From Croceibacter atlanticus HTCC2559 (GTDB lineage Bacteria; Bacteroidota; Bacteroidia; Flavobacteriales; Flavobacteriaceae), in NCBI RefSeq assembly GCF_000196315.1, contig NC_014230.1, positions 1,116,001-1,180,000 of the forward strand: 64,000 bases of DNA. Direction: 5' to 3'. The translations under genes and the position numbers were made by a program. Under the pieces are notes generated by a model that was not told the DNA's origin, ran no database searches, and saw nothing but the letters and a program-made list of their open reading frames with translations. Positions 16,374 to 24,810 of the stretch are shown here, in pieces. Position 1 is the stretch's first letter, and each line of letters opens with the position of its first letter.

Positions 16374-17114
16374 TTGAAACTTTTTATACTATTCTTTTTA
16401 TTTCTCACAACGACCATAGTTGGACAAAACCAAATTTCCAAAAAGGGGTTGATTTATCATAATAACGAACCACTTGCTAACTGTAAAATTATAAACAGTA
16501 CAGCAAACTTTACTACAGTTTATTCTGACACCAATGGTTTCTTTGAGATTTCTGTAGCGCTTAATGACACTTTACAATACATATACTCCAATGAACTTGT
16601 AAAGACACAGATTATAACAAAAGAGGTTATAGAAAAAGAATGGTTAGAGATTAACATTTCACAAGGTATAAATATGTTAGATGAGGTTGTTTTAGCGCAT
16701 AGGACAGATTTAAATGCAGTCTCTTTAGGAATTAGTAAACCAGGTATTATGCAACCTACAGTTTTTGAAAGACGGTTGTTAACTGCAGGCGATTTTAAAC
16801 CAATACATCTTTTAGGCTTACTAGGCGGCTCTTTGCAAATAGACCCTATACTAAATGCTATAAATGGAAAAACTAAAAAATTAAAGAAATTGGTAGCTTT
16901 TGAGAGAGTTGCTGCCGATGTAGAATACCTTGAGAAAAAGTATTCATTCTTTATGATGTCTAAATTTAAAATTGATAAAGCAAAGGCAACCTCATTCTTT
17001 GTATATGTGGCAGAAGAACAATATTTGAGAAACTTAATTTCTGAAGAAAACGACTCTGGAATTAAATTTTATCTAATAGATAAATTTGCTGTATTTAAAT
17101 CTTTTGGAAACTAA
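16374..17114 (+). CDS. Secreted protein with carboxypeptidase-regulatory-like domain
   Basis: A 246-residue exported protein. The signal peptide (about residues 1-17, ending VGQ) leads into a beta-sandwich of the carboxypeptidase D regulatory-like type. A region with DEVVLAHRTDLNAVSLGISKPG follows, resembling the short flavobacterial proteins that carry this domain without a TonB barrel. The start is TTG at 16374, since no ATG gives a signal peptide in this frame. It is on the plus strand, breaking the run of minus-strand arsenosugar genes, and may be unrelated to them. A shared hairpin separates it from arsM. Confidence 0.7.
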   Translation: MKLFILFFLFLTTTIVGQNQISKKGLIYHNNEPLANCKIINSTANFTTVYSDTNGFFEISVALNDTLQYIYSNELVKTQIITKEVIEKEWLEINISQGINMLDEVVLAHRTDLNAVSLGISKPGIMQPTVFERRLLTAGDFKPIHLLGLLGGSLQIDPILNAINGKTKKLKKLVAFERVAADVEYLEKKYSFFMMSKFKIDKAKATSFFVYVAEEQYLRNLISEENDSGIKFYLIDKFAVFKSFGN

Positions 17115-17146
17115 AAAGAGCCTCATTACAGAGACTCTTTTTTTAA
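17114..17146. terminator. Convergent terminator between the plus-strand gene and arsM
   Basis: AAAGAG...CTCTTT forms an imperfect stem containing CTC/GAG pairs, flanked by A and T runs. It lies between two converging stop codons and can serve both genes. Confidence 0.65.
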
Positions 17147-17157
17147 AAATTAAAAAC

Positions 17158-18126
17158 TTAGCAACAACCGCCACCATCATAATGATAGGTAGACTCGCTA
17201 AAGTAAATGTCATCTCTGCCTAATGCTTTTAATGCAGCAGCTGTTTTGTCGCAAATTGCCAATGGCTGATTTTTTAATAAAATATGGCCTTTTTTGTCAT
17301 CAAAATAATCGTCTTTACCGTAGTAAATGGCTGCTTTCCCTGTAAATACACAAGGGCCATCTTCTGGCATTGGGTCTTTAATTGCTGCAACCTCAATAGA
17401 CTCTATGTAAATTAACTCGTCTGTAGGGTATGTGCCAGGATTTAAGATGCGGTATGGTTTTCTTGCTCTAATTTCGATTGTGCCAAAACCTACATCTGTT
17501 AAAGCTTTTACGTATTCTTTTATTGGTAAACTACCACTAAGGCATAAAGCTCTAAGACGTTCGTCATTACGTAGAGTTTCATTCATGTCTTGCTCGCAAG
17601 TAGGATCACTCATTACAAGTTTGCCATGTGGTTTTAATACACGGTACATTTCTTTAATGGCACGTGTTAAATCTTCGGCCTTAAAAATATTGAATAAGCA
17701 ATTTTGTGCAGCAACATCTATACTGTTGTCCTCAACTGGTAAGTTTAGCGCATCTCCTTTTTTAAGGTCTACAAACTCACTTTTAAACCAATCGTTCTGT
17801 TCTTCGGCAATCTTAAAGTTTTTGCGAGAAGCTTCAAGCATTTCATCAACAACATCAATACCAACGACACCATTTTTTTGACGGTTAAAATATGAGAACT
17901 GTAATAACTCCATACCGCCACCAACACCTACGTAAAGCATTTTAGGGTTATTAGACAAATCGCGAGCGTGAACAGTGCTTCCGCAGCCGTAGTTCATCTC
18001 CTGCATGATTTTTGGAATTTTTAAACCTGGTAATTCCCAAATAGGATTTGTAGTGCAACATAATCCTACATCTGGTGTTATTGCTGCTTCCTTGTAAACA
18101 TCATGTGTGGTGTCTAAATAACTCAT
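17158..18126 (-). CDS. arsM: Arsenosugar biosynthesis arsenite S-adenosylmethyltransferase ArsM
   Basis: ArsM methylates arsenite with S-adenosylmethionine, here probably to the dimethyl stage used by ArsS. The 322-residue protein has the SAM-binding loop YVGVGGGMELLQF (about residues 65-77), an acidic GIDVVDEML segment, and cysteines fitting arsenic ligation: CC at 23-24, Cys48 in NYGCGS, and Cys in DPTCEQD. The C-terminal GGGCC is typical of the arsenosugar-type ArsM rather than the short detoxification type. It is cytoplasmic and lies on the same strand as, and about 125 bp downstream of, the phosphorylase gene. No ArsR repressor gene is visible in the window. Confidence 0.93.
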   Translation of the reverse strand: MSYLDTTHDVYKEAAITPDVGLCCTTNPIWELPGLKIPKIMQEMNYGCGSTVHARDLSNNPKMLYVGVGGGMELLQFSYFNRQKNGVVGIDVVDEMLEASRKNFKIAEEQNDWFKSEFVDLKKGDALNLPVEDNSIDVAAQNCLFNIFKAEDLTRAIKEMYRVLKPHGKLVMSDPTCEQDMNETLRNDERLRALCLSGSLPIKEYVKALTDVGFGTIEIRARKPYRILNPGTYPTDELIYIESIEVAAIKDPMPEDGPCVFTGKAAIYYGKDDYFDDKKGHILLKNQPLAICDKTAAALKALGRDDIYFSESTYHYDGGGCC

Positions 18127-18251
18127 AGTTGTAACCTTGTTTTAAATTGTAGTTTGACTAATGCGTGAAGGATTGAGGCTTTGTTGAAGCTCTTTTGCTT
18201 TTTTGCAAAAAGCGACTGCCGAAAGCCTGACCTTTAGGGCACGCCATACGC

Positions 18252-19064
18252 TTATAATGTCTTAATTAATTCTGTAAATAATGTGATCATATGTGGTTCT
18301 GCTTTTTCTGCCATCGCTATGATTTCTGAAATATCTACAGGTTTTAAATTGTCTGGGTCACACTCGTCTGTTAATACAGAAACGGCTGCTACCGGTAAGT
18401 TTAGGTGGTTTGCCACTATAATTTCTGGAACAGTGCTCATTCCTACTGCATCTGCACCGATAATCTTTAAGTAACGGTATTCTGCTCTAGTTTCTAGCTG
18501 AGGTCCGAATACAGAAGCGTAAACACCTTTATGTAGATTAATATCTTTAGATGCCGCAATTTTCTCGATTGTTGCACTCATGGCTTTATCATAAGGAGCG
18601 CTCATATCTACAAAACGTTCTCCCATTTTTTCTACACCTTTAAAAGCAAGCGGAGAGCCACCTTGTAGGTTTATATGATCATCTATCAACATCATCTCAC
18701 CTTTCTTAAAACTGGTGTTTATAGCGCCTGAGGCATTACTTACCAAAAGGTGTTTAATGCCCAACTCGTGCATGACACGAACAGGATAGGTTACATCTGT
18801 TAATGTGTAACCTTCATATAAATGAAAACGACCTTGCATTACAATTACATTCTTACCTTCTAAAGTGCCGTAAATAAGTTTGCCTTTATGAAACTCAACT
18901 GTAGCAGTGGGAAAGTTAGGAATGTGGTTATAACTAACTTCGTGCTGTATGTCTATATGTTCTAATATTTTACTTAAACCAGTTCCTAGAATGATACCCA
19001 CATCTGGAGCTGTAAATCCTTTACTTTTTAAATATTCTGAAGTTTCTTCTATATATGCTTTCAT
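18252..19064 (-). CDS. Purine nucleoside phosphorylase
   Basis: A 270-residue trimeric-type (PNP/MTAP family) phosphorylase. It shows the GIILGTGLSK phosphate loop (about residues 23-32), the conserved QGRFHLYEGY, VSNASGAINTSFKKGE, the GPQLETRAEYR substrate segment, and GMSTVPE. The enzyme cleaves purine nucleosides with phosphate to base and ribose 1-phosphate. Inside an arsenosugar cluster its likely substrate is the ArsS product, dimethylarsinoyl-deoxyadenosine, releasing adenine; that step is inferred from context. A general salvage role is an alternative. It is three bases from the TIGR04282 gene, so both belong to one operon. Confidence 0.92.
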   Translation of the reverse strand: MKAYIEETSEYLKSKGFTAPDVGIILGTGLSKILEHIDIQHEVSYNHIPNFPTATVEFHKGKLIYGTLEGKNVIVMQGRFHLYEGYTLTDVTYPVRVMHELGIKHLLVSNASGAINTSFKKGEMMLIDDHINLQGGSPLAFKGVEKMGERFVDMSAPYDKAMSATIEKIAASKDINLHKGVYASVFGPQLETRAEYRYLKIIGADAVGMSTVPEIIVANHLNLPVAAVSVLTDECDPDNLKPVDISEIIAMAEKAEPHMITLFTELIKTL

Positions 19065-19067
19065 AAT

Positions 19068-19706
19068 CTATTGAAAATCTTTGTCTAAATAATTTGGTAA
19101 AAATTGCTGAAACGCGTCTACATGTTTAATGTCACTAAAGTAATCTACATCATTTCGTTCTGCTAATACTTTTACATTGGTGTCTTCTAAATCTTTTAAA
19201 GTGTTTGCAAGTACAGTATCTGTACCCCAAGTTTTGTTAGTGAAGACTTTAGTTTGCAAGCTACGCATTCCTAATAAATAATATCCGCCATCTTCTGCAG
19301 GTCCTACAACCGCATCATGGTTTTTTAATGCAGAAAACGCCTCTTCTAAATCTTCTTGACTCATATCATACATATCACTTCCTATAATGATAATGTTTTT
19401 ATAGCCATCTTTAAAACCTTGTTCAAATGCATGTTGCATACGTATACCTAGGTCTTCACCTTCCTGTTGGTATTTGGTGTATATAGTTTCATCCCAAATA
19501 TCATTTTCTCTCACTTTTACAGAATAGTATACAGCTTTATCTACATCTAACTGTTTAGTTATTGAAACTGTATGGTCTAATAAGAATTTGTAAATTTTGA
19601 GGGCAGACTCATCTCCAACAGTTTTGGCTAAACGGGTTTTACATTTGCCCAACTCAGGATTTCTAGTAAATATTAAGAGAAGGTTTTCAGATTTAGTATT
19701 GGTCAT
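19068..19706 (-). CDS. TIGR04282-type arsenosugar-cluster glycosyltransferase (CofC-like)
   Basis: A 212-residue protein of the TIGR04282 type, distantly related to CofC-like nucleotidyltransferases and GT-A glycosyltransferases. Visible features are the opening LLIFTRNPELGKCKTRLAK (about residues 10-28), the IIGSDMYDM metal site (about 106) and GPAEDGGYYLLGM (about 136). It is cytoplasmic and has no membrane segment. Together with TIGR04283 it marks arsenosugar loci, where the pair is thought to install the aglycone or build the sugar; the division of labour is not known. It is tightly coupled to the phosphorylase gene. Confidence 0.88.
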   Translation of the reverse strand: MTNTKSENLLLIFTRNPELGKCKTRLAKTVGDESALKIYKFLLDHTVSITKQLDVDKAVYYSVKVRENDIWDETIYTKYQQEGEDLGIRMQHAFEQGFKDGYKNIIIIGSDMYDMSQEDLEEAFSALKNHDAVVGPAEDGGYYLLGMRSLQTKVFTNKTWGTDTVLANTLKDLEDTNVKVLAERNDVDYFSDIKHVDAFQQFLPNYLDKDFQ

Positions 19707-19754
19707 TAGTGTGTAATCTTGTGAGCGCTATTTATAAAAATAACTTGTTTATGT

Positions 19755-20246
19755 TTAATATACTTTATCTCCAGTTCTTAAATACTTTCCCCATACTTTA
19801 GAAAATACATGAACCTTATTTGTTTTCTTGTTTAAACTATCAACTACTGCAAAGCCAGCATCTTTCCAGGCAAAAATACTACCATATAAATTCTGTATAT
19901 TGGTATAGCCTTTATTGCTTAGCTTTTCGCCAAAAGTCTCACTCCTAATACCAACAGAGCAATACACTACAATAGGTTTAGATTTTGAAATAGATAATGT
20001 ATTTAAGATAGAGTCGTTTGGCTGTTCACCAACCCAAACGGCATTTGGTAAATGGCTAACTAAAAACTCCTGTTTTTTTCTTGTATCGAGAATGGTATAA
20101 GTATCCTCATCCATTTTAAGTTCTTGCACAGAAATGTATGGAATACTACGTGTATTATATTGCTCCAAAAGTGCATCTATATTTTTTTGGGCCAACATTG
20201 AGCCAGCAGAAAAAAATAATAGCGAAACCAGAATAAGAGTTTTCAT
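19755..20246 (-). CDS. Secreted rhodanese-like protein
   Basis: A 163-residue single-domain rhodanese with a signal peptide (about residues 1-19, ending MLAQ). The active-site loop VVYCSVGIRSE carries the catalytic cysteine, and TRKKQEFLVSHLPNAVWV is the CH2A-like motif. It should act in the periplasm as a sulfurtransferase or thiol carrier. Rhodanese domains occur in several arsenosugar loci, so a role in arsenic-thiol chemistry (for example thio-arsenosugars) is possible but unproven. It lies between arsS and the TIGR04282 gene with short gaps, consistent with one operon. Confidence 0.85.
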   Translation of the reverse strand: MKTLILVSLLFFSAGSMLAQKNIDALLEQYNTRSIPYISVQELKMDEDTYTILDTRKKQEFLVSHLPNAVWVGEQPNDSILNTLSISKSKPIVVYCSVGIRSETFGEKLSNKGYTNIQNLYGSIFAWKDAGFAVVDSLNKKTNKVHVFSKVWGKYLRTGDKVY

Positions 20247-20305
20247 AATTTTAGAAAATACCAGACTAACCTAAAAAAGCTTTTCGACTAAGTTAAATAA
20301 TGCCT

Positions 20306-21361
20306 TTATGCTACAGTACCTTGACAACTACTACCAGCACCAGCAGTACAGCCATAGCAATGTTGTGAGATAATTATGTTTCTGTCATTAAGTAAATCTT
20401 CATTATACTCTGAAACGTGTTTAACTTTACTTGCAACCTTTAAGCCAAGCATTTGGTTAAAATCACAATCATACAACCAACCATCCCAACTAATTGAAAT
20501 TGTATTAGTACACATCACATTTTCAACTGCTGCAGGATTATAGGCATCAACTAATTGATACATGTAATCTTCATAATTTTCTGAAGCTATTAGATAGTCT
20601 AAGAAACGCGCAATAGGTAAGTTAGTGATAGCAAAAAGATTGTGAAACTGTATGTTGAAATCTTCAAGCAACGCCTTTTTAAAATCTTTCTCCATAGCAG
20701 CTTGATCGCCTGGTAAAAAGGCTCCACTAGGGTTATAAACAAGGTCTAATCGTAAATCGCTTCCTGGCATACCATAGCCACGCTCATTTAGTTCCTGCAG
20801 TGCTTTAATAGATTTATCGAAAACACCATCACCACGTTGTTTGTCTGTCTTACCACGAGTCCAGTGTGGCATAGAGGATATTACGTGAACATTGTGTGCT
20901 TTAAAAAAGTCTGGAAGGTCATAATATTTTTTGTTTGCACGAATAATGGTAAGGTTACTACGTACAATAAAATCTTTAATACCAGCTTTTGAAGCCTCTT
21001 CAACAAACCAACGAAAATTTGGGTTCATTTCTGGGGCGCCACCAGTTAGGTCTAACGTATGTGCTCCTGTAGTTTTAATAATTTCAAGACATTGTTTCAT
21101 AGTCTCGACCGTCATAATTTCCTTACGGTCTGGTCCAGCATCTACGTGACAGTGTTCACAAACCTGATTACACATATACCCTAAATTCATCTGTAAAATC
21201 TCAAGGGTTTTTGGGCGTAAAGGGAATTGGTTTATTTCAGAAATTTTTTCTTTAAAAGTTGGCAATTCACCACTTTGAAAAATTCCGTTTGAAAGTATTT
21301 CTAACTGTCTGTTTGCATTTGCTAATTCGCTGTCTTGTTTCTTTAGAGACTTAGTCGCCAT
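20306..21361 (-). CDS. arsS: Arsenosugar biosynthesis radical SAM enzyme ArsS
   Basis: ArsS uses radical SAM chemistry to join a 5'-deoxyadenosyl group to dimethylarsenic, giving 5'-deoxy-5'-dimethylarsinoyl-adenosine. The 351-residue protein has the CxxxCxxC cluster motif at Cys64, Cys68 and Cys71, LDLTGGAPEMNP as the SAM-binding GGE-like motif, and the C-terminal DUF3641-type domain ending HCYGCTAGAGSSCQGTVA. In some family members a cysteine in this tail is selenocysteine; here the positions are ordinary TGC/TGT codons. It is cytoplasmic. The peroxidase-like gene lies about 90 bp upstream and the rhodanese gene follows 59 bp downstream, all on one strand. Confidence 0.94.
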   Translation of the reverse strand: MATKSLKKQDSELANANRQLEILSNGIFQSGELPTFKEKISEINQFPLRPKTLEILQMNLGYMCNQVCEHCHVDAGPDRKEIMTVETMKQCLEIIKTTGAHTLDLTGGAPEMNPNFRWFVEEASKAGIKDFIVRSNLTIIRANKKYYDLPDFFKAHNVHVISSMPHWTRGKTDKQRGDGVFDKSIKALQELNERGYGMPGSDLRLDLVYNPSGAFLPGDQAAMEKDFKKALLEDFNIQFHNLFAITNLPIARFLDYLIASENYEDYMYQLVDAYNPAAVENVMCTNTISISWDGWLYDCDFNQMLGLKVASKVKHVSEYNEDLLNDRNIIISQHCYGCTAGAGSSCQGTVA

Positions 21362-21451
21362 TCAATATAATATTTAAGATGAGAGTTTAGTGTTTTAAAC
21401 TCACAGAGCTATTTAAAAATTCAGTTTTAAAAGATTTTAGAATTAAAAATC

Positions 21452-21787
21452 TTAGTGAGAAAGTTTCTCATATTTGTTCATCATCTGTACACCATGAACT
21501 AGTGTCGCGCCACTCTCAATAGCAGCACCAACATGAACAGACTCCATCATTTCTTCTTTGGTAATACCACGCTGTAAGCCATCTTTAGTATATGCATCTA
21601 TACAATAAGGGCACTTAACAACATGTGAAACAGCTAATGCAATTAAAGATTTTTCTCTTGCAGATAATGCGCCTTCCTCAAATACTTTACCGTAATAATC
21701 AAAAAATTTTGTACCTAGCTCTTCGCTCCATTCTGTAATTTTTCCAAATTTTCTTAGGTCTGCTGGGTCGTAATATGTTTTGTTCAT
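21452..21787 (-). CDS. Arsenosugar biosynthesis-associated AhpD-like peroxidase-type protein
   Basis: A 111-residue protein of the carboxymuconolactone decarboxylase/AhpD superfamily, of the type linked to arsenosugar (selenodomain rSAM) loci. The redox motif CPYCIDAYTKDGLQRG contains the two active cysteines, and EKSLIALAVSHVV precedes it. In some relatives one cysteine is selenocysteine; here both are normal codons. The likely role is peroxide or disulfide chemistry on arsenic(III/V) intermediates. It is the first gene of the minus-strand run leading to arsM. A TATATTTA element about 17-24 bases upstream of the start could be its -7 box. Confidence 0.88.
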   Translation of the reverse strand: MNKTYYDPADLRKFGKITEWSEELGTKFFDYYGKVFEEGALSAREKSLIALAVSHVVKCPYCIDAYTKDGLQRGITKEEMMESVHVGAAIESGATLVHGVQMMNKYEKLSH

Positions 21788-21876
21788 GATCTATATTTTT
21801 GCCTAAATATAAGTATTAATCGTTATTAACTATAGATACTTACGAGGAACTTGGCATTATAGTTTTTTAAAATAGA

Positions 21877-21907
21877 AAAGCGTTCCTACAAATTGTAAGA
21901 ACGCTTT
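21877..21907 (-). terminator. Terminator of the T9SS amylase gene
   Basis: AAAGCGTTC and GAACGCTTT form a stem with a 13-base interior. On the minus strand a T-rich stretch follows. It separates the glucan locus from the arsenosugar operon. Confidence 0.8.
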
Positions 21908-21935
21908 AAGGCTATTTAAATAAATAGAATTGGGA

Positions 21936-24749
21936 TTATTTTTTAATCTGAAGTTTAGTTACAAAAGAATTTCCTTTTGCAGTTGCCTTAACAATATAAA
22001 GCCCTTCAGATAAATTACCTGTTTGGATAGTGTCTTGAGTAGAAATGTTTGACTGCTTAAGAATTAACCTTCCGTTCATGTCATAAACCTCTAAAGTATC
22101 TAATGCCTGTGTTACGCTAAATCCTTGTGTTGCAGGATTAGGGTAAACAGAAAGTAAAGAAGGTTGTGACACGTCTTGAGTACTCAAGCTATTAGCTTCA
22201 TTAGCATACACGTAAAATTGACCTGGTTCTAAACTTATCTCATTAGCTGTGTTTGTTACCTCTATAGTTTCATTAGTTAGCATATTATACCAAGTTCCTG
22301 TTTCTTGAAATGTTGGGTTTATACTTTGTGTGGTAATACCGAAGTTTCCTAAAACAGTGACATACCTTATAGAGTTTCCTGTAGCATTAGTATCTTCTAG
22401 CTGTATTTTCTTTAAACCATTTGCGTTACCAACATCTAATGTAAAGGTTGTAGTTTTAAAAATTGGCTCTGCTAATTTTAACGCTATTAATTGAGACCAT
22501 GTGTTATAAAGATCTACTCTATTTTGATCATTTAGAAAGTCCCAACCGTCTGGCTTTTCGTCTAGCTTACATTGGTCATTACCATAAGGTGTAGGCAACG
22601 TACCGTTAGAGCACGTAAAAATACTTGTTTCATAACCAAGCTCTCCAAATTGCCATATCATCTTAGGACCTGGAACCGTAAAGAAGAACGCTCCTGCAGC
22701 TTCTAAACGGTCTAATGCCGTTGGTAAGTCTGTTGCATCATAACTCGCATTAGAGTTTCCGAAAGCTAAATTTTTATAGTTAAGACGTTCTTCGTCATGA
22801 CTTTCCATATAACTTACTTGAGTTGGTGCGGTAAAATTGTTATTTATATAAGATACACCACTAATATTATTCTCTGTATTATAACCCATTGTACTTTGGT
22901 TATAAGGATTTGTCAATTTATTCCACGTCATAATACCTTTTCCTTCATCTAAGCGATAGTTACCCCATTCTATTTCTTCTTGTCTTGAACCTCCATTTCC
23001 TAAATGTTCAAAAATGATAAGAAAATCTTCATCTACATCCCATTGTGCATCTGCATATAGTTTTAAAACATCTACGCGGTCTTGGTTATAGCTGTTTGTA
23101 CAGCCTTCATCACCTTCGCAATTTTGTGTAAACCCTTTAGTTAAGTCCCAACGCATACCATCTATCTTGTATTCTTCTATCCAATATTGAGCGGTTTGCA
23201 TTACATATTGTCTTGTAGCATTGCTGCTATGGTCAAAATCATTAAATACATTGTAAGAGTGCTGTGCAACTTGGTTAAAATATGGACTTTCTGCAGTTGC
23301 TTGACCACCATAACAACCATTGCAATTGTTATACATTCTGTATAATGGGTTTTGCCCTGTTGCTTGGTTGTAAACTACATCAAGAATAATTGCCATTCCT
23401 CTAGCGTGTGCCTCATCTACCAGTTCTTTAAATTTATCTGGTGTTCCATACGCCTTGTCTAGTGCCATATGAAATTGTGGATTGTAACCCCAACTTATGT
23501 TTCCATCAAACTCAGAAACTGGCATTAATTCAATGGCGTTTATCCCTAATGTTTCTAGATAATCTAGACGATCTATAACATCCTGAAAGTTTTTATTGTC
23601 ATCAAAATCTCTTACAAGTAGCTCATAAACTACTAAATCTTCTTTTGCAGGCTTTTCGAAATTGTCAATTTGCCACGTGTATTCTGGTGCTCCAGGAATC
23701 ACCCAGCTAATTGCATCTTGTGTTTTTTCTGATGGATAATCAGGAATGTTAGGAAACGTGCTTTCTGGAATAAACACATCGTTGTTTGGTGTAAGTACTA
23801 GGGTAGAGTAAGGGTCTGCTATCGTAATTTCAGTATCAATTAGATATTGAAACAAAAGATTTTCTCCAGGCGTTTGGTTGTTTAATGTAATCCAATGTTT
23901 GTCTTGAGCTTCATCAAAATTTAATAAATAGTCATTGCTTAGTGCCCAATCTGTACCATTAAAATTACCAATAAGATGAACATAGTCCTTGTTAGGTGCA
24001 TAAAGTACTAATGTAACTGATGTGTTATCTTCTGAAATATTTATACCATCTTTCATTCCTGCAGGTACGGCAGCTAACGTAGGGTTGGGTGTTAATAAAA
24101 CTTGAAATGTTTCACTAAGTGTTTCATTAGTATCTGGATTTGTTGCAACCAATTCAAAATTTGAATCTTCTGAAATAACTACATCATATGTATATGTAGA
24201 TAGTCCATTTTGAGTATCTGTACTAGTACCATTAACAAAGAGCTCGTAATTTGCAGTAACACCAGTTTCAGCTTGAATACTTAATGTGTTTCCGGCATCT
24301 ATAAATGAAACTGCTTCTGTAGGATTGTTAAGGTTTAATCCAAATACACCAACATTAAATATAAAATCTCCTGTTTGGCTAGCTCCATTTTGGCTTTTAG
24401 CAAGCACGCCGATTCGATCTATATTGGTAGAATTATAAAACTGCGTAGGGTCTGAAATTACATAAGAATATGTACCATCACCATTGTTTGTAAATTGTGC
24501 TTCAGCTGGTGAATTACCAAAACCACCACTACCAGTTACTGGTGAGTTGGTTGCAGCATCACTGTTTGGCTCATAAAACCAAGCCCATAAATACACATCT
24601 GAGGTTCCCCATTGTTGTTGTACATCTATACCTGATAATGTGATTGTAATTTCATCTGTTTGGTTAAAAGATGCAGGTGTAATTGTGATGTTTTGTGCTG
24701 AAAGCGTCATCACCATTAAAACTGCTAAAAATGTAAAGATTGATTTCAT
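21936..24749 (-). CDS. T9SS-exported GH13 alpha-amylase
   Basis: A 937-residue extracellular amylase. A signal peptide (about residues 1-18) is followed by N-terminal beta-sandwich domains (including a CBM48/E-set-like segment around 230-320), the GH13 catalytic barrel (about 365-790) and a C-terminal type IX sorting domain beginning LLSVYPNPATQG. The catalytic regions are DVVYNQ (I), GMRWDLTKG with the nucleophile Asp (II), IIFEHLG with the acid Glu (III) and MESHDEERL (IV). In region I the usual His is Gln. It lies downstream of the SusF-like gene with a terminator between, suggesting lower or separate expression. It probably degrades starch at the cell surface. Confidence 0.92.
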   Translation of the reverse strand: MKSIFTFLAVLMVMTLSAQNITITPASFNQTDEITITLSGIDVQQQWGTSDVYLWAWFYEPNSDAATNSPVTGSGGFGNSPAEAQFTNNGDGTYSYVISDPTQFYNSTNIDRIGVLAKSQNGASQTGDFIFNVGVFGLNLNNPTEAVSFIDAGNTLSIQAETGVTANYELFVNGTSTDTQNGLSTYTYDVVISEDSNFELVATNPDTNETLSETFQVLLTPNPTLAAVPAGMKDGINISEDNTSVTLVLYAPNKDYVHLIGNFNGTDWALSNDYLLNFDEAQDKHWITLNNQTPGENLLFQYLIDTEITIADPYSTLVLTPNNDVFIPESTFPNIPDYPSEKTQDAISWVIPGAPEYTWQIDNFEKPAKEDLVVYELLVRDFDDNKNFQDVIDRLDYLETLGINAIELMPVSEFDGNISWGYNPQFHMALDKAYGTPDKFKELVDEAHARGMAIILDVVYNQATGQNPLYRMYNNCNGCYGGQATAESPYFNQVAQHSYNVFNDFDHSSNATRQYVMQTAQYWIEEYKIDGMRWDLTKGFTQNCEGDEGCTNSYNQDRVDVLKLYADAQWDVDEDFLIIFEHLGNGGSRQEEIEWGNYRLDEGKGIMTWNKLTNPYNQSTMGYNTENNISGVSYINNNFTAPTQVSYMESHDEERLNYKNLAFGNSNASYDATDLPTALDRLEAAGAFFFTVPGPKMIWQFGELGYETSIFTCSNGTLPTPYGNDQCKLDEKPDGWDFLNDQNRVDLYNTWSQLIALKLAEPIFKTTTFTLDVGNANGLKKIQLEDTNATGNSIRYVTVLGNFGITTQSINPTFQETGTWYNMLTNETIEVTNTANEISLEPGQFYVYANEANSLSTQDVSQPSLLSVYPNPATQGFSVTQALDTLEVYDMNGRLILKQSNISTQDTIQTGNLSEGLYIVKATAKGNSFVTKLQIKK

Positions 24750-24768
24750 AGAAATGTTTTAAGATAAA

Positions 24769-24794
24769 AAAGGCTGTGAATTACCACAGCCTTT
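24769..24794 (-). terminator. Terminator between the sus operon and the amylase gene
   Basis: AAAGGCTGTG pairs with CACAGCCTTT (10 bp) around a six-base loop. On the minus strand it is followed by more Ts. Because the amylase gene follows at once, it may act as a partial terminator that sets the ratio of uptake proteins to amylase. Confidence 0.8.
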
Positions 24795-24810
24795 AAAAAT
24801 TAGTTTCAGA

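Noticed and set aside
17432-17881. Long open frame on the plus strand (149 codons) opposite arsM
   Set aside because: It is the complement of the arsM coding frame and shows no recognisable protein features.
18127-18251. GCTTTTT-TGC-AAAAAGC hairpin between arsM and the phosphorylase gene considered as a terminator
   Set aside because: On the minus strand it is not followed by a T run, and both genes appear to belong to one transcription unit; it may be a processing site, but evidence is lacking.
20306-21787. Possible selenocysteine codons in ArsS and the AhpD-like protein
   Set aside because: The positions were read as TGC/TGT, not TGA, and no SECIS-like structure is needed.
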